A stretch of DNA of 64,000 nucleotides from NCBI GenBank assembly GCA_035222895.1, contig JAVYIG010000898.1:310001-374000 (forward strand), in the 5' to 3' direction. The notes below the pieces were generated by a model. It did not search any database and was not told where the DNA came from. It saw only the letters and a list, made by a program, of their open reading frames with translations. The position numbers and the translations under genes are program-made. Source of the DNA: Strongylocentrotus droebachiensis. Lineage: Eukaryota; Echinodermata; Echinoidea; Camarodonta; Strongylocentrotidae. Positions 37,301-52,900 of the stretch are shown here, one piece after another (within the stretch, counting starts at the first letter, position 1; every line of letters starts with the position of its first letter).

Positions 37301-38428
37301 ATGGTACATCACATTTGCAAATATCTTTCTTAAAAAGAATGGTATGGTCTCCTAAGTGGTATCATTGTGTTGCGCTTGAGCTTCTCTACCTGTTCGCGCC
37401 ATCGGTTTATGTTTCTCATCCTTATTTATTGCGCTTAGAATGCTATGGTCTCCTAAATGGTATCATTATGTTGCGCTTGAGCTTCTCTACCTGTTCGCGA
37501 CATCGGTTTATGTTTCTCATCTTTCCCTTAAAAAAATGTACCATGGTAACCAACATTCCATGGTAGTCAAAATTACCATGGTGGACCACGGTAACCATGG
37601 TTATCATGGTACATCACATTTGCAAATATCTTTCTTAAAAAGAATGGTATGGTCTCCTAAGTGGTATCATTGTGTTGCGCTTGAGCTTCTCTACCTGTTC
37701 GCGCCATCGGTTTATGTTTCTCATCCTTATTTATTGCGCGGTGTTGAAAACGATTAAATCGCGTATATACTGTCATATTTTTCAATAAAAGAGTCATTTG
37801 AAGCATTTTTTACATTTGCAAATATCTTTCTTAAAAAGAATGGTATGGTCTCCTAAGTGGTATCATTATGTTGCGCTTGAGCTTCTCTACCTGTTTGCGC
37901 CATCGGTTTATGTTTCTCATCTTTATTTATTGCGCGATGTTGAAAACGATTAAATCGCGTATATACTGTCATATTGCGCAATAAAAGAGTCATTTGAAGC
38001 ATTTTTTACATTTGCAACATCACATTTGCAAATATCTTTCTTAAAAAGAATGGTATGGTCTCCTAAGTGGTATCATTGTGTTGCGCTTGAGCTTCTCTAC
38101 CTGTTCGCGCCATCGGTTTATGTTTCTCATCCTTATTTATTGCGCGGTGTTGAAAACGATTAAATCGCGTATATACTGTCATATTTTTCAATAAAAGAGT
38201 CATTTGAAGCATTTTTTACATTTGCAAATATCTTTCTTAAAAAGAATGGTATGGTCTCCTAAGTGGTATCATTATGTTGCGCTTGAGCTTCTCTACCTGT
38301 TTGCGCCATCGGTTTATGTTTCTCATCTTTATTTATTGCGCGATGTTGAAAACGATTAAATCGCGTATATACTGTCATATTGCGCAATAAAAGAGTCATT
38401 TGAAGCATTTTTTACATTTGCAACATCA

Positions 38429-38615
38429 CATTTGCAAATATCTTTCTTAAAAAGAATGGTATCATTATGTTGCGCTTGAGCTTCTCTACCTGTTCGCGCC
38501 ATCGGTTTATGTTTCTCATCTTTCCCTTAAAAAAATGTACCATGGTAACCAACATTCCATGGTAGTCAAAATTACCATGGTGGACCACGGTAACCATGGT
38601 TATCATGGTACATCA
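38429..38615 (+). repeat. A-tailed unit with 17-bp head deletion (187 bp)
   Basis: This carries the same 17-bp deletion as the 179-bp B units and the B-type base in CGCGCCATCGG, but it ends in a full A tail. It is therefore a B-head/A-tail hybrid with exchange between the CGCGCC marker and CATCTTTCCC. A second copy is at 49510-49696, exactly 11,081 bp downstream, so it was made once and then duplicated with the large block. Confidence 0.9.
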
Positions 38616-39404
38616 CATTTGCAAATATCTTTCTTAAAAAGAATGGTATGGTCTCCTAAGTGGTATCATTATGTTGCGCTTGAGCTTCTCTACCTGTTTG
38701 CGCCATCGGTTTATGTTTCTCATCTTTATTTATTGCGCGATGTTGAAAACGATTAAATCGCGTATATACTGTCATATTGCGCAATAAAAGAGTCATTTGA
38801 AGCATTTTTTACATTTGCAACATCACATTTGCAAATATCTTTCTTAAAAAGAATGGTATCATTATGTTGCGCTTGAGCTTCTCTACCTGTTCGCGCCATC
38901 GGTTTATGTTTCTCATCCTTATTTATTGCGCGGTGTTGAAAACGATTAAATCGCGTATATACTGTCATATTGTGCAATAAAAGCGTCATTTGAAGCATTT
39001 TTTACATTTGCAAATATCTTTCTTAAAAAGAATGGTATGGTCTCCTAAGTGGTATCATTATGTTGCGCTTGAGCTTCTCTACCTGTTCGCGCCATCGGTT
39101 TATGTTTCTCATCCTTATTTATTGCGCGGTGTTGAAAACGATTAAATCGCGTATATACTGTCATATTGTGCAATAAAAGAGTCATTTGAAGCATTTTTTA
39201 CATTTGCAAATATCTTTCTTAAAAAGAATGGTATGGTCTCCTAAGTGGTATCATTATGTTGCGCTTGAGCTTCTCTACCTGTTCGCGACATCGGTTTATG
39301 TTTCTCATCTTTCCCTTAAAAAAATGTACCATGGTAACCAACATTCCATGGTAGTCAAAATTACCATGGTGGACCACGGTAACCATGGTTATCATGGTAC
39401 ATCA

Positions 39405-42400
39405 CATTTGCAAATATCTTTCTTAAAAAGAATGGTATGGTCTCCTAAGTGGTATCATTATGTTGCGCTTGAGCTTCTCTACCTGTTCGCGACATCGGTT
39501 TATGTTTCTCATCTTTCCCTTAAAAAAATGTACCATGGTAACCAACATTCCATGGTAGTCAAAATTACCATGGTGGACCACGGTAACCATGGTTATCATG
39601 GTACATCACATTTGCAAATATCTTTCTTAAAAAGAATGGTATGGTCTCCTAAGTGGTATCATTATGTTGCGCTTGAGCTTCTCTACCTGTTCGCGACATC
39701 GGTTTATGTTTCTCATCTTTCCCTTAAAAAAATGTACCATGGTAACCAACATTCCATGGTAGTCAAAATTACCATGGTGGACCACGGTAACCATGGTTAT
39801 CATGGTACATCACATTTGCAAATATCTTTCTTAAAAAGAATGGTATGGTCTCCTAAGTGGTATCATTATGTTGCGCTTGAGCTTCTCTACCTGTTCGCGC
39901 CATCGGTTTATGTTTCTCATCTTTATTTATTGCGCGATGTTGAAAACGATTAAATCGCGTATATACTGTCATATTGCGCAATAAAAGAGTCATTTGAAGC
40001 ATTTTTTACATTTGCAACATCACATTTGCAAATATCTTTCTTAAAAAGAATGGTATGGTCTCCTAAGTGGTATCATTATGTTGCGCTTGAGCTTCTCTAC
40101 CTGTTCGCGTCATCGGTTTATGTTTTTCATCTTTATTTATTGCGCTTAGAATGCTATGGTCTCCTAAATGGTATCATTATGTTGCGCTTGAGCTTCTCTA
40201 CCTGTTCGCGACATCGGTTTATGTTTCTCATCTTTCCCTTAAAAAAATGTACCATGGTAACCAACATTCCATGGTAGTCAAAATTACCATGGTGGACCAC
40301 GGTAACCATGGTTATCATGGTACATCACATTTGCAAATATCTTTCTTAAAAAGAATGGTATGGTCTCCTAAGTGGTATCATTGTGTTGCGCTTGAGCTTC
40401 TCTACCTGTTCGCGCCATCGGTTTATGTTTCTCATCCTTATTTATTGCGCGGTGTTGAAAACGATTAAATCGCGTATATACTGTCATATTTTTCAATAAA
40501 AGAGTCATTTGAAGCATTTTTTACATTTGCAAATATCTTTCTTAAAAAGAATGGTATGGTCTCCTAAGTGGTATCATTATGTTGCGCTTGAGCTTCTCTA
40601 CCTGTTTGCGCCATCGGTTTATGTTTCTCATCTTTATTTATTGCGCGATGTTGAAAACGATTAAATCGCGTATATACTGTCATATTGCGCAATAAAAGAG
40701 TCATTTGAAGCATTTTTTACATTTGCAACATCACATTTGCAAATATCTTTCTTAAAAAGAATGGTATGGTCTCCTAAGTGGTATCATTGTGTTGCGCTTG
40801 AGCTTCTCTACCTGTTCGCGCCATCGGTTTATGTTTCTCATCCTTATTTATTGCGCGGTGTTGAAAACGATTAAATCGCGTATATACTGTCATATTTTTC
40901 AATAAAAGAGTCATTTGAAGCATTTTTTACATTTGCAAATATCTTTCTTAAAAAGAATGGTATGGTCTCCTAAGTGGTATCATTGTGTTGCGCTTGAGCT
41001 TCTCTACCTGTTCGCGCCATCGGTTTATGTTTCTCATCCTTATTTATTGCGCGGTGTTGAAAACGATTAAATCGCGTATATACTGTCATATTTTTCAATA
41101 AAAGAGTCATTTGAAGCATTTTTTACATTTGCAAATATCTTTCTTAAAAAGAATGGTATGGTCTCCTAAGTGGTATCATTATGTTGCGCTTGAGCTTCTC
41201 TACCTGTTTGCGCCATCGGTTTATGTTTCTCATCTTTATTTATTGCGCGATGTTGAAAACGATTAAATCGCGTATATACTGTCATATTGCGCAATAAAAG
41301 AGTCATTTGAAGCATTTTTTACATTTGCAACATCACATTTGCAAATATCTTTCTTAAAAAGAATGGTATGGTCTCCTAAGTGGTATCATTGTGTTGCGCT
41401 TGAGCTTCTCTACCTGTTCGCGCCATCGGTTTATGTTTCTCATCCTTATTTATTGCGCGGTGTTGAAAACGATTAAATCGCGTATATACTGTCATATTTT
41501 TCAATAAAAGAGTCATTTGAAGCATTTTTTACATTTGCAAATATCTTTCTTAAAAAGAATGGTATGGTCTCCTAAGTGGTATCATTGTGTTGCGCTTGAG
41601 CTTCTCTACCTGTTCGCGCCATCGGTTTATGTTTCTCATCCTTATTTATTGCGCGGTGTTGAAAACGATTAAATCGCGTATATACTGTCATATTTTTCAA
41701 TAAAAGAGTCATTTGAAGCATTTTTTACATTTGCAAATATCTTTCTTAAAAAGAATGGTATGGTCTCCTAAGTGGTATCATTCTGTTGCGCTTGAGCTTC
41801 TCTACCTGTTTGCGCCATCGGTTTATGTTTCTCATCTTTATTTATTGCGCGATGTTGAAAACGATTAAATCGCGTATATACTGTCATATTGCACAATAAA
41901 AGAGCCATTTGAAGCAAGTTTTACATTTGCAAATATCTTTCTTAAAAAAATCAACTCGGTCTCCTAAGTGGTATCATTGTGTTGCGCTTGAGCTTCTCTA
42001 CCTGTTCGCGCCATCGGTTTATGTTTCTCATCCTTATTTATTGCGCGGTGTTGAAAACGATTAAATCGCGTATATACTGTCATATTTTTCAATAAAAGAG
42101 TCATTTGAAGCATTTTTTACATTTGCAAATATCTTTCTTAAAAAGAATGGTATGGTCTCCTAAGTGGTATCATTGTGTTGCGCTTGAGCTTCTCTACCTG
42201 TTCGCGCCATCGGTTTATGTTTCTCATCCTTATTTATTGCGCGGTGTTGAAAACGATTAAATCGCGTATATACTGTCATATTTTTCAATAAAAGAGTCAT
42301 TTGAAGCATTTTTTACATTTGCAAATATCTTTCTTAAAAAGAATGGTATGGTCTCCTAAGTGGTATCATTATGTTGCGCTTGAGCTTCTCTACCTGTTTG

Positions 42401-45400
42401 CGCCATCGGTTTATGTTTCTCATCTTTATTTATTGCGCGATGTTGAAAACGATTAAATCGCGTATATACTGTCATATTGCACAATAAAAGAGCCATTTGA
42501 AGCAAGTTTTACATTTGCAAATATCTTTCTTAAAAAGAATGGTATGGTCTCCTAAGTGGTATCATTATGTTGCGCTTGAGCTTCTCTATCTGTTCGCGTC
42601 ATCGGTTTATGTTTTTCATCTTTATTTATTGCGCTTAGAATGCTATGGTCTCCTAAATGGTATCATTATGTTGCGCTTGAGCTTCTCTACCTGTTCGCGA
42701 CATCGGTTTATGTTTCTCATCTTTCCCTTAAAAAAATGTACCATGGTAACCAACATTCCATGGTAGTCAAAATTACCATGGTGGACCACGGTAACCATGG
42801 TTATCATGGTACATCACATTTGCAAATATCTTTCTTAAAAAGAATGGTATGGTCTCCTAAGTGGTATCATTATGTTGCGCTTGAGCTTCTCTACCTGTTC
42901 GCGCCATCGGTTTATGTTTCTCATCCTTATTTATTGCGCGATGTTGAAAACGATTAAATCGCGTATATACTGTCATATTGCGCAATAAAAGAGTCATTTG
43001 AAGCATTTTTTACATTTTCAACATCACATTTGCAAATATCTTTCTTAAAAAGAATGGTATGGTCTCCTAAGTGGTATCATTATGTTGCGCTTGAGCTTCT
43101 CTACCTGTTCGCGCCATCGGTTTATGTTTCTCATCCTTATTTATTGCGCGGTGTTGAAAACGATTAAATCGCGTATATACTGTCATATTGTGCAATAAAA
43201 GAGTAATTTGAAGCATTTTTTACATTTGCAAATATCTTTCTTAAAAAGAATGGTATGGTCTCCTAAGTGGTATCATTATGTTGCGCTTGAGCTTCTCTAC
43301 CTGTTCGCGACATCGGTTTATGTTTCTCATCTTTCCCTTAAAAAAATGTACCATGGTAACCAACATTCCATGGTAGTCAAAATTACCATGGTGGACCACG
43401 GTAACCATGGTTATCATGGTACATCACATTTGCAAATATCTTTCTTAAAAAGAATGGTATGGTCTCCTAAGTGGTATCATTATGTTGCGCTTGAGCTTCT
43501 CTACCTGTTCGCGCCGTCGGTTTATGTTTCTCATCTTTATTTATTGCGCGATGTTGAAAACGATTAAATCGCGTATATACTGTCATATTGCGCAATAAAA
43601 GAGTCATTTGAAGCATTTTTTACATTTGCAACATCACATTTGCAAATATCTTTCTTAAAAAGAATGGTATGGTCTCCTAAGTGGTATCATTATGTTGCGC
43701 TTGAGCTTCTCTACCTGTTCGCGTCATCGGTTTATGTTTTTCATCTTTATTTATTGCGCTTAGAATGCTATGGTCTCCTAAATGGTATCATTATGTTGCG
43801 CTTGAGCTTCTCTACCTGTTCGCGACATCGGTTTATGTTTCTCATCTTTCCCTTAAAAAAATGTACCATGGTAACCAACATTCCATGGTAGTCAAAATTA
43901 CCATGGTGGACCACGGTAACCATGGTTATCATGGTACATCACATTTGCAAATATCTTTCTTAAAAAGAATGGTATGGTCTCCTAAGTGGTATCATTATGT
44001 TGCGCTTGAGCTTCTCTACCTGTTCGCGCCATCGGTTTATGTTTCTCATCCTTATTTATTGCGCGGTGTTGAAAACGATTAAATCGCGTATATACTGTCA
44101 TATTGTGCAATAAAAGCGTCATTTGAAGCATTTTTTACATTTGCAAATATCTTTCTTAAAAAGAATGGTATGGTCTCCTAAGTGGTATCATTATGTTGCG
44201 CTTGAGCTTCTCTACCTGTTCGCGCCATCGGTTTATGTTTCTCATCCTTATTTATTGCGCGATGTTGAAAACGATTAAATCGCGTATATACTGTCATATT
44301 GCGCAATAAAAGAGTCATTTGAAGCATTTTTTACATTTTCAACATCACATTTGCAAATATCTTTCTTAAAAAGAATGGTATGGTCTCCTAAGTGGTATCA
44401 TTATGTTGCGCTTGAGCTTTTCTACCTGTTCGCGCCATCGGTTTATGTTTCTCATCCTTATTTATTGCGCGGTGTTGAAAACGATTAAATCGCGTATATA
44501 CTGTCATATTGTGCAATAAAAGAGTCATTTGAAGCATTTTTTACATTTGCAAATATCCTTCTTAAAAAGAATGGTATGGTCTCCTAAGTGGTATCATTAT
44601 GTTGCGCTTGAGCTTCTCTACCTGTTCGCGACATCGGTTTATGTTTCTCATCTTTCCCTTAAAAAAATGTACCATGGTAACCAACATTCCATGGTAGTCA
44701 AAATTACCATGGTGGACCACGGTAACAAATGGTTATCATGGTACATCACATTTGCAAATATCTTTCTTAAAAAGAATGGTATGGTCTCCTAAGTGGTATC
44801 ATTATGTTGCGCTTGAGCTTCTCTACCTGTTCGCGACATCGGTTTATGTTTCTCATCTTTCCCTTAAAAAAATGTACCATGGTAAACTAACATTCCATGG
44901 TAGTCAAAATTACCATGGTGGACCACGGTAACCATGGTTATCATGGTACATCACATTTGCAAATATCTTTCTTAAAAAGAATGGTATGGTCTCCTAAGTG
45001 GTATCATTATGTTGCGCTTGAGCTTCTCTACCTGTTCGCGCCATCGGTTTATGTTTCTCATCTTTATTTATTGCGCGATGTTGAAAACGATTAAATCGCG
45101 TATATACTGTCATATTGCGCAATAAAAGAGTCATTTGAAGCATTTTTTACATTTGCAACATCACATTTGCAAATATCTTTCTTAAAAAGAATGGTATGGT
45201 CTCCTAAGTGGTATCATTATGTTGCGCTTGAGCTTCTCTACCTGTTCGCGTCATCGGTTTATGTTTTTCATCTTTATTTATTGCGCTTAGAATGCTATGG
45301 TCTCCTAAATGGTATCATTATGTTGCGCTTGAGCTTCTCTACCTGTTCGCGACATCGGTTTATGTTTCTCATCTTTCCCTTAAAAAAATGTACCATGGTA

Positions 45401-48400
45401 ACCAACATTCCATGGTAGTCAAAATTACCATGGTGGACCACGGTAACCATGGTTATCATGGTACATCACATTTGCAAATATCTTTCTTAAAAAGAATGGT
45501 ATGGTCTCCTAAGTGGTATCATTGTGTTGCGCTTGAGCTTCTCTACCTGTTCGCGCCATCGGTTTATGTTTCTCATCCTTATTTATTGCGCGGTGTTGAA
45601 AACGATTAAATCGCGTATATACTGTCATATTTTTCAATAAAAGAGTCATTTGAAGCATTTTTTACATTTGCAAATATCTTTCTTAAAAAGAATGGTATGG
45701 TCTCCTAAGTGGTATCATTATGTTGCGCTTGAGCTTCTCTACCTGTTTGCGCCATCGGTTTATGTTTCTCATCTTTATTTATTGCGCGATGTTGAAAACG
45801 ATTAAATCGCGTATATACTGTCATATTGCGCAATAAAAGAGTCATTTGAAGCATTTTTTACATTTGCAACATCACATTTGCAAATATCTTTCTTAAAAAG
45901 AATGGTATGGTCTCCTAAGTGGTATCATTGTGTTGCGCTTGAGCTTCTCTACCTGTTCGCGCCATCGGTTTATGTTTCTCATCCTTATTTATTGCGCGGT
46001 GTTGAAAACGATTAAATCGCGTATATACTGTCATATTTTTCAATAAAAGAGTCATTTGAAGCATTTTTTACATTTGCAAATATCTTTCTTAAAAAGAATG
46101 GTATGGTCTCCTAAGTGGTATCATTATGTTGCGCTTGAGCTTCTCTACCTGTTTGCGCCATCGGTTTATGTTTCTCATCTTTATTTATTGCGCGATGTTG
46201 AAAACGATTAAATCGCGTATATACTGTCATATTGCGCAATAAAAGAGTCATTTGAAGCATTTTTTACATTTGCAACATCACATTTGCAAATATCTTTCTT
46301 AAAAAGAATGGTATCATTATGTTGCGCTTGAGCTTCTCTACCTGTTCGCGCCATCGGTTTATGTTTCTCATCCTTATTTATTGCGCGGTGTTGAAAACGA
46401 TTAAATCGCGTATATACTGTCATATTGTGCAATAAAAGCGTCATTTGAAGCATTTTTTACATTTGCAAATATCTTTCTTAAAAAGAATGGTATGGTCTCC
46501 TAAGTGGTATCATTATGTTGCGCTTGAGCTTCTCTACCTGTTCGCGCCATCGGTTTATGTTTCTCATCCTTATTTATTGCGCGGTGTTGAAAACGATTAA
46601 ATCGCGTATATACTGTCATATTGTGCAATAAAAGAGTCATTTGAAGCATTTTTTACATTTGCAAATATCTTTCTTAAAAAGAATGGTATGGTCTCCTAAG
46701 TGGTATCATTATGTTGCGCTTGAGCTTCTCTACCTGTTCGCGACATCGGTTTATGTTTCTCATCTTTCCCTTAAAAAAATGTACCATGGTAACCAACATT
46801 CCATGGTAGTCAAAATTACCATGGTGGACCACGGTAACCATGGTTATCATGGTACATCACATTTGCAAATATCTTTCTTAAAAAGAATGGTATGGTCTCC
46901 TAAGTGGTATCATTATGTTGCGCTTGAGCTTCTCTACCTGTTCGCGACATCGGTTTATGTTTCTCATCTTTCCCTTAAAAAAATGTACCATGGTAACCAA
47001 CATTCCATGGTAGTCAAAATTACCATGGTGGACCACGGTAACCATGGTTATCATGGTACATCACATTTGCAAATATCTTTCTTAAAAAGAATGGTATGGT
47101 CTCCTAAGTGGTATCATTATGTTGCGCTTGAGCTTCTCTACCTGTTCGCGCCATCGGTTTATGTTTCTCATCTTTATTTATTGCGCGATGTTGAAAACGA
47201 TTAAATCGCGTATATACTGTCATATTGCGCAATAAAAGAGTCATTTGAAGCATTTTTTACATTTGCAACATCACATTTGCAAATATCTTTCTTAAAAAGA
47301 ATGGTATGGTCTCCTAAGTGGTATCATTATGTTGCGCTTGAGCTTCTCTACCTGTTCGCGCCATCGGTTTATGTTTCTCATCCTTATTTATTGCGCGGTG
47401 TTGAAAACGATTAAATCGCGTATATACTGTCATATTGTGCAATAAAAGAGTCATTTGAAGCATTTTTTACATTTGCAAATATCTTTCTTAAAAAGAATGG
47501 TATGGTCTCCTAAGTGGTATCATTATGTTGCGCTTGAGCTTCTCTACCTGTTCGCGACATCGGTTTATGTTTCTCATCTTTCCCTTAAAAAAATGTACCA
47601 TGGTAACCAACATTCCATGGTAGTCAAAATTACCATGGTGGACCACGGTAACCATGGTTATCATGGTACATCACATTTGCAAATATCTTTCTTAAAAAGA
47701 ATGGTATGGTCTCCTAAGTGGTATCATTATGTTGCGCTTGAGCTTCTCTACCTGTTCGCGACATCGGTTTATGTTTCTCATCTTTCCCTTAAAAAAATGT
47801 ACCATGGTAACCAACATTCCATGGTAGTCAAAATTACCATGGTGGACCACGGTAACCATGGTTATCATGGTACATCACATTTGCAAATATCTTTCTTAAA
47901 AAGAATGGTATGGTCTCCTAAGTGGTATCATTATGTTGCGCTTGAGCTTCTCTACCTGTTCGCGCCATCGGTTTATGTTTCTCATCTTTATTTATTGCGC
48001 GATGTTGAAAACGATTAAATCGCGTATATACTGTCATATTGCGCAATAAAAGAGTCATTTGAAGCATTTTTTACATTTGCAACATCACATTTGCAAATAT
48101 CTTTCTTAAAAAGAATGGTATGGTCTCCTAAGTGGTATCATTATGTTGCGCTTGAGCTTCTCTACCTGTTCGCGTCATCGGTTTATGTTTTTCATCTTTA
48201 TTTATTGCGCTTAGAATGCTATGGTCTCCTAAATGGTATCATTATGTTGCGCTTGAGCTTCTCTACCTGTTCGCGACATCGGTTTATGTTTCTCATCTTT
48301 CCCTTAAAAAAATGTACCATGGTAACCAACATTCCATGGTAGTCAAAATTACCATGGTGGACCACGGTAACCATGGTTATCATGGTACATCACATTTGCA

Positions 48401-49906
48401 AATATCTTTCTTAAAAAGAATGGTATGGTCTCCTAAGTGGTATCATTGTGTTGCGCTTGAGCTTCTCTACCTGTTCGCGCCATCGGTTTATGTTTCTCAT
48501 CCTTATTTATTGCGCTTAGAATGCTATGGTCTCCTAAATGGTATCATTATGTTGCGCTTGAGCTTCTCTACCTGTTCGCGACATCGGTTTATGTTTCTCA
48601 TCTTTCCCTTAAAAAAATGTACCATGGTAACCAACATTCCATGGTAGTCAAAATTACCATGGTGGACCACGGTAACCATGGTTATCATGGTACATCACAT
48701 TTGCAAATATCTTTCTTAAAAAGAATGGTATGGTCTCCTAAGTGGTATCATTGTGTTGCGCTTGAGCTTCTCTACCTGTTCGCGCCATCGGTTTATGTTT
48801 CTCATCCTTATTTATTGCGCGGTGTTGAAAACGATTAAATCGCGTATATACTGTCATATTTTTCAATAAAAGAGTCATTTGAAGCATTTTTTACATTTGC
48901 AAATATCTTTCTTAAAAAGAATGGTATGGTCTCCTAAGTGGTATCATTATGTTGCGCTTGAGCTTCTCTACCTGTTTGCGCCATCGGTTTATGTTTCTCA
49001 TCTTTATTTATTGCGCGATGTTGAAAACGATTAAATCGCGTATATACTGTCATATTGCGCAATAAAAGAGTCATTTGAAGCATTTTTTACATTTGCAACA
49101 TCACATTTGCAAATATCTTTCTTAAAAAGAATGGTATGGTCTCCTAAGTGGTATCATTGTGTTGCGCTTGAGCTTCTCTACCTGTTCGCGCCATCGGTTT
49201 ATGTTTCTCATCCTTATTTATTGCGCGGTGTTGAAAACGATTAAATCGCGTATATACTGTCATATTTTTCAATAAAAGAGTCATTTGAAGCATTTTTTAC
49301 ATTTGCAAATATCTTTCTTAAAAAGAATGGTATGGTCTCCTAAGTGGTATCATTATGTTGCGCTTGAGCTTCTCTACCTGTTTGCGCCATCGGTTTATGT
49401 TTCTCATCTTTATTTATTGCGCGATGTTGAAAACGATTAAATCGCGTATATACTGTCATATTGCGCAATAAAAGAGTCATTTGAAGCATTTTTTACATTT
49501 GCAACATCACATTTGCAAATATCTTTCTTAAAAAGAATGGTATCATTATGTTGCGCTTGAGCTTCTCTACCTGTTCGCGCCATCGGTTTATGTTTCTCAT
49601 CTTTCCCTTAAAAAAATGTACCATGGTAACCAACATTCCATGGTAGTCAAAATTACCATGGTGGACCACGGTAACCATGGTTATCATGGTACATCACATT
49701 TGCAAATATCTTTCTTAAAAAGAATGGTATGGTCTCCTAAGTGGTATCATTATGTTGCGCTTGAGCTTCTCTACCTGTTCGCGCCATCGGTTTATGTTTC
49801 TCATCTTTATTTATTGCGCGATGTTGAAAACGATTAAATCGCGTATATACTGTCATATTGCGCAATAAAAGAGTCATTTGAAGCATTTTTTACATTTGCA
49901 ACATCA
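39405..49906 (+). repeat. 11,081-bp higher-order repeat, copy 2
   Basis: Unit for unit equal to 28324-38825 at +11,081, including the 602-bp triplets, the cassette at 42512-45468 and the 187-bp unit at 49510. It diverges after 49906, where copy 1 has a 17-bp-deleted B and copy 2 an ordinary B unit. Shared rare markers (C at 41783) show common descent. Confidence 0.9.
42512..45468 (+). repeat. 2,957-bp higher-order cassette, copy 4 of 5
   Basis: Same as copy 3 at +11,081, with the derived markers ATCCTTCTT (about 44557) and GGTAAACTAAC (about 44884). I noticed no private difference. Confidence 0.9.
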
Positions 49907-52900
49907 CATTTGCAAATATCTTTCTTAAAAAGAATGGTATGGTCTCCTAAGTGGTATCATTATGTTGCGCTTGAGCTTCTCTACCTGTTCGCGCCATCGG
50001 TTTATGTTTCTCATCCTTATTTATTGCGCGGTGTTGAAAACGATTAAATCGCGTATATACTGTCATATTGTGCAATAAAAGAGTCATTTGAAGCATTTTT
50101 TACATTTGCAAATATCTTTCTTAAAAAGAATGGTATGGTCTCCTAAGTGGTATCATTATGTTGCGCTTGAGCTTCTCTACCTGTTCGCGACATCGGTTTA
50201 TGTTTCTCATCTTTCCCTTAAAAAAATGTACCATGGTAACCAACATTCCATGGTAGTCAAAATTACCATGGTGGACCACAGTAACCATGGTTATCATGGT
50301 ACATCACATTTGCAAATATCTTTCTTAAAAAGAATGGTATGGTCTCCTAAGTGGTATCATTATGTTGCGCTTGAGCTTCTCTACCTGTTCGCGACATCGG
50401 TTTATGTTTCTCATCTTTCCCTTAAAAAAATGTACCATGGTAACCAACATTCCATGGTAGTCAAAATTACCATGGTGGACCACGGTAACCATGGTTATCA
50501 TGGTACATCACATTTGCAAATATCTTTCTTAAAAAGAATGGTATGGTCTCCTAAGTGGTATCATTATGTTGCGCTTGAGCTTCTCTACCTGTTCGCGCCA
50601 TCGGTTTATGTTTCTCATCTTTATTTATTGCGCGATGTTGAAAACGATTAAATCGCGTATATACTGTCATATTGCGCAATAAAAGAGTCATTTGAAGCAT
50701 TTTTTACATTTGCAACATCACATTTGCAAATATCTTTCTTAAAAAGAATGGTATGGTCTCCTAAGTGGTATCATTATGTTGCGCTTGAGCTTCTCTACCT
50801 GTTCGCGTCATCGGTTTATGTTTTTCATCTTTATTTATTGCGCTTAGAATGCTATGGTCTCCTAAATGGTATCATTATGTTGCGCTTGAGCTTCTCTACC
50901 TGTTCGCGACATCGGTTTATGTTTCTCATCTTTCCCTTAAAAAAATGTACCATGGTAACCAACATTCCATGGTAGTCAAAATTACCATGGTGGACCACGG
51001 TAACCATGGTTATCATGGTACATCACATTTGCAAATATCTTTCTTAAAAAGAATGGTATGGTCTCCTAAGTGGTATCATTGTGTTGCGCTTGAGCTTCTC
51101 TACCTGTTCGCGCCATCGGTTTATGTTTCTCATCCTTATTTATTGCGCTTAGAATGCTATGGTCTCCTAAATGGTATCATTATGTTGCGCTTGAGCTTCT
51201 CTACCTGTTCGCGACATCGGTTTATGTTTCTCATCTTTCCCTTAAAAAAATGTACCATGGTAACCAACATTCCATGGTAGTCAAAATTACCATGGTGGAC
51301 CACGGTAACCATGGTTATCATGGTACATCACATTTGCAAATATCTTTCTTAAAAAGAATGGTATGGTCTCCTAAGTGGTATCATTGTGTTGCGCTTGAGC
51401 TTCTCTACCTGTTCGCGCCATCGGTTTATGTTTCTCATCCTTATTTATTGCGCGGTGTTGAAAACGATTAAATCGCGTATATACTGTCATATTTTTCAAT
51501 AAAAGAGTCATTTGAAGCATTTTTTACATTTGCAAATATCTTTCTTAAAAAGAATGGTATGGTCTCCTAAGTGGTATCATTATGTTGCGCTTGAGCTTCT
51601 CTACCTGTTTGCGCCATCGGTTTATGTTTCTCATCTTTATTTATTGCGCGATGTTGAAAACGATTAAATCGCGTATATACTGTCATATTGCGCAATAAAA
51701 GAGTCATTTGAAGCATTTTTTACATTTGCAACATCACATTTGCAAATATCTTTCTTAAAAAGAATGGTATGGTCTCCTAAGTGGTATCATTGTGTTGCGC
51801 TTGAGCTTCTCTACCTGTTCGCGCCATCGGTTTATGTTTCTCATCCTTATTTATTGCGCGGTGTTGAAAACGATTAAATCGCGTATATACTGTCATATTT
51901 TTCAATAAAAGAGTCATTTGAAGCATTTTTTACATTTGCAAATATCTTTCTTAAAAAGAATGGTATGGTCTCCTAAGTGGTATCATTATGTTGCGCTTGA
52001 GCTTCTCTACCTGTTTGCGCCATCGGTTTATGTTTCTCATCTTTATTTATTGCGCGATGTTGAAAACGATTAAATCGCGTATATACTGTCATATTGCGCA
52101 ATAAAAGAGTCATTTGAAGCATTTTTTACATTTGCAACATCACATTTGCAAATATCTTTCTTAAAAAGAATGGTATCATTATGTTGCGCTTGAGCTTCTC
52201 TACCTGTTCGCGCCATCGGTTTATGTTTCTCATCCTTATTTAATGCGCGGTGTTGAAAACGATTAAATCGCGTATATACTGTCATATTGTGCAATAAAAG
52301 CGTCATTTGAAGCATTTTTTACATTTGCAAATATCTTTCTTAAAAAGAATGGTATGGTCTCCTAAGTGGTATCATTATGTTGCGCTTGAGCTTCTCTACC
52401 TGTTCGCGCCATCGGTTTATGTTTCTCATCCTTATTTATTGCGCGGTGTTGAAAACGATTAAATCGCGTATATACTGTCATATTGTGCAATAAAAGAGTC
52501 ATTTGAAGCATTTTTTACATTTGCAAATATCTTTCTTAAAAAGAATGGTATGGTCTCCTAAGTGGTATCATTATGTTGCGCTTGAGCTTCTCTACCTGTT
52601 CGCGACATCGGTTTATGTTTCTCATCTTTCCCTTAAAAAAATGTACCATGGTAACCAACATTCCATGGTAGTCAAAATTACCATGGTGGACCACGGTAAC
52701 CATGGTTATCATGGTACATCACATTTGCAAATATCTTTCTTAAAAAGAATGGTATGGTCTCCTAAGTGGTATCATTATGTTGCGCTTGAGCTTCTCTACC
52801 TGTTCGCGACATCGGTTTATGTTTCTCATCTTTCCCTTAAAAAAATGTACCATGGTAACCAACATTCCATGGTAGTCAAAATTACCATGGTGGACCACGG

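Larger units (their letters stand above)
28324..39404 (+). repeat. 11,081-bp higher-order repeat, copy 1
   Basis: It starts with A, A, B+, C+A, passes through two 602-bp B+/B/B triplets, divergent triplets, a full cassette (31431-34387), dimers, a deleted B, two rounds of A, A, B+, a C'+A hybrid, dimers, the 187-bp unit and B+ (to 38825), then deleted B, B and A. The match to copy 2 covers 28324-38825. The marker C at 30702 (CATTCTG) is shared with copies 2 and 3. A difference is T at 38699 against C at 49780. Confidence 0.9.
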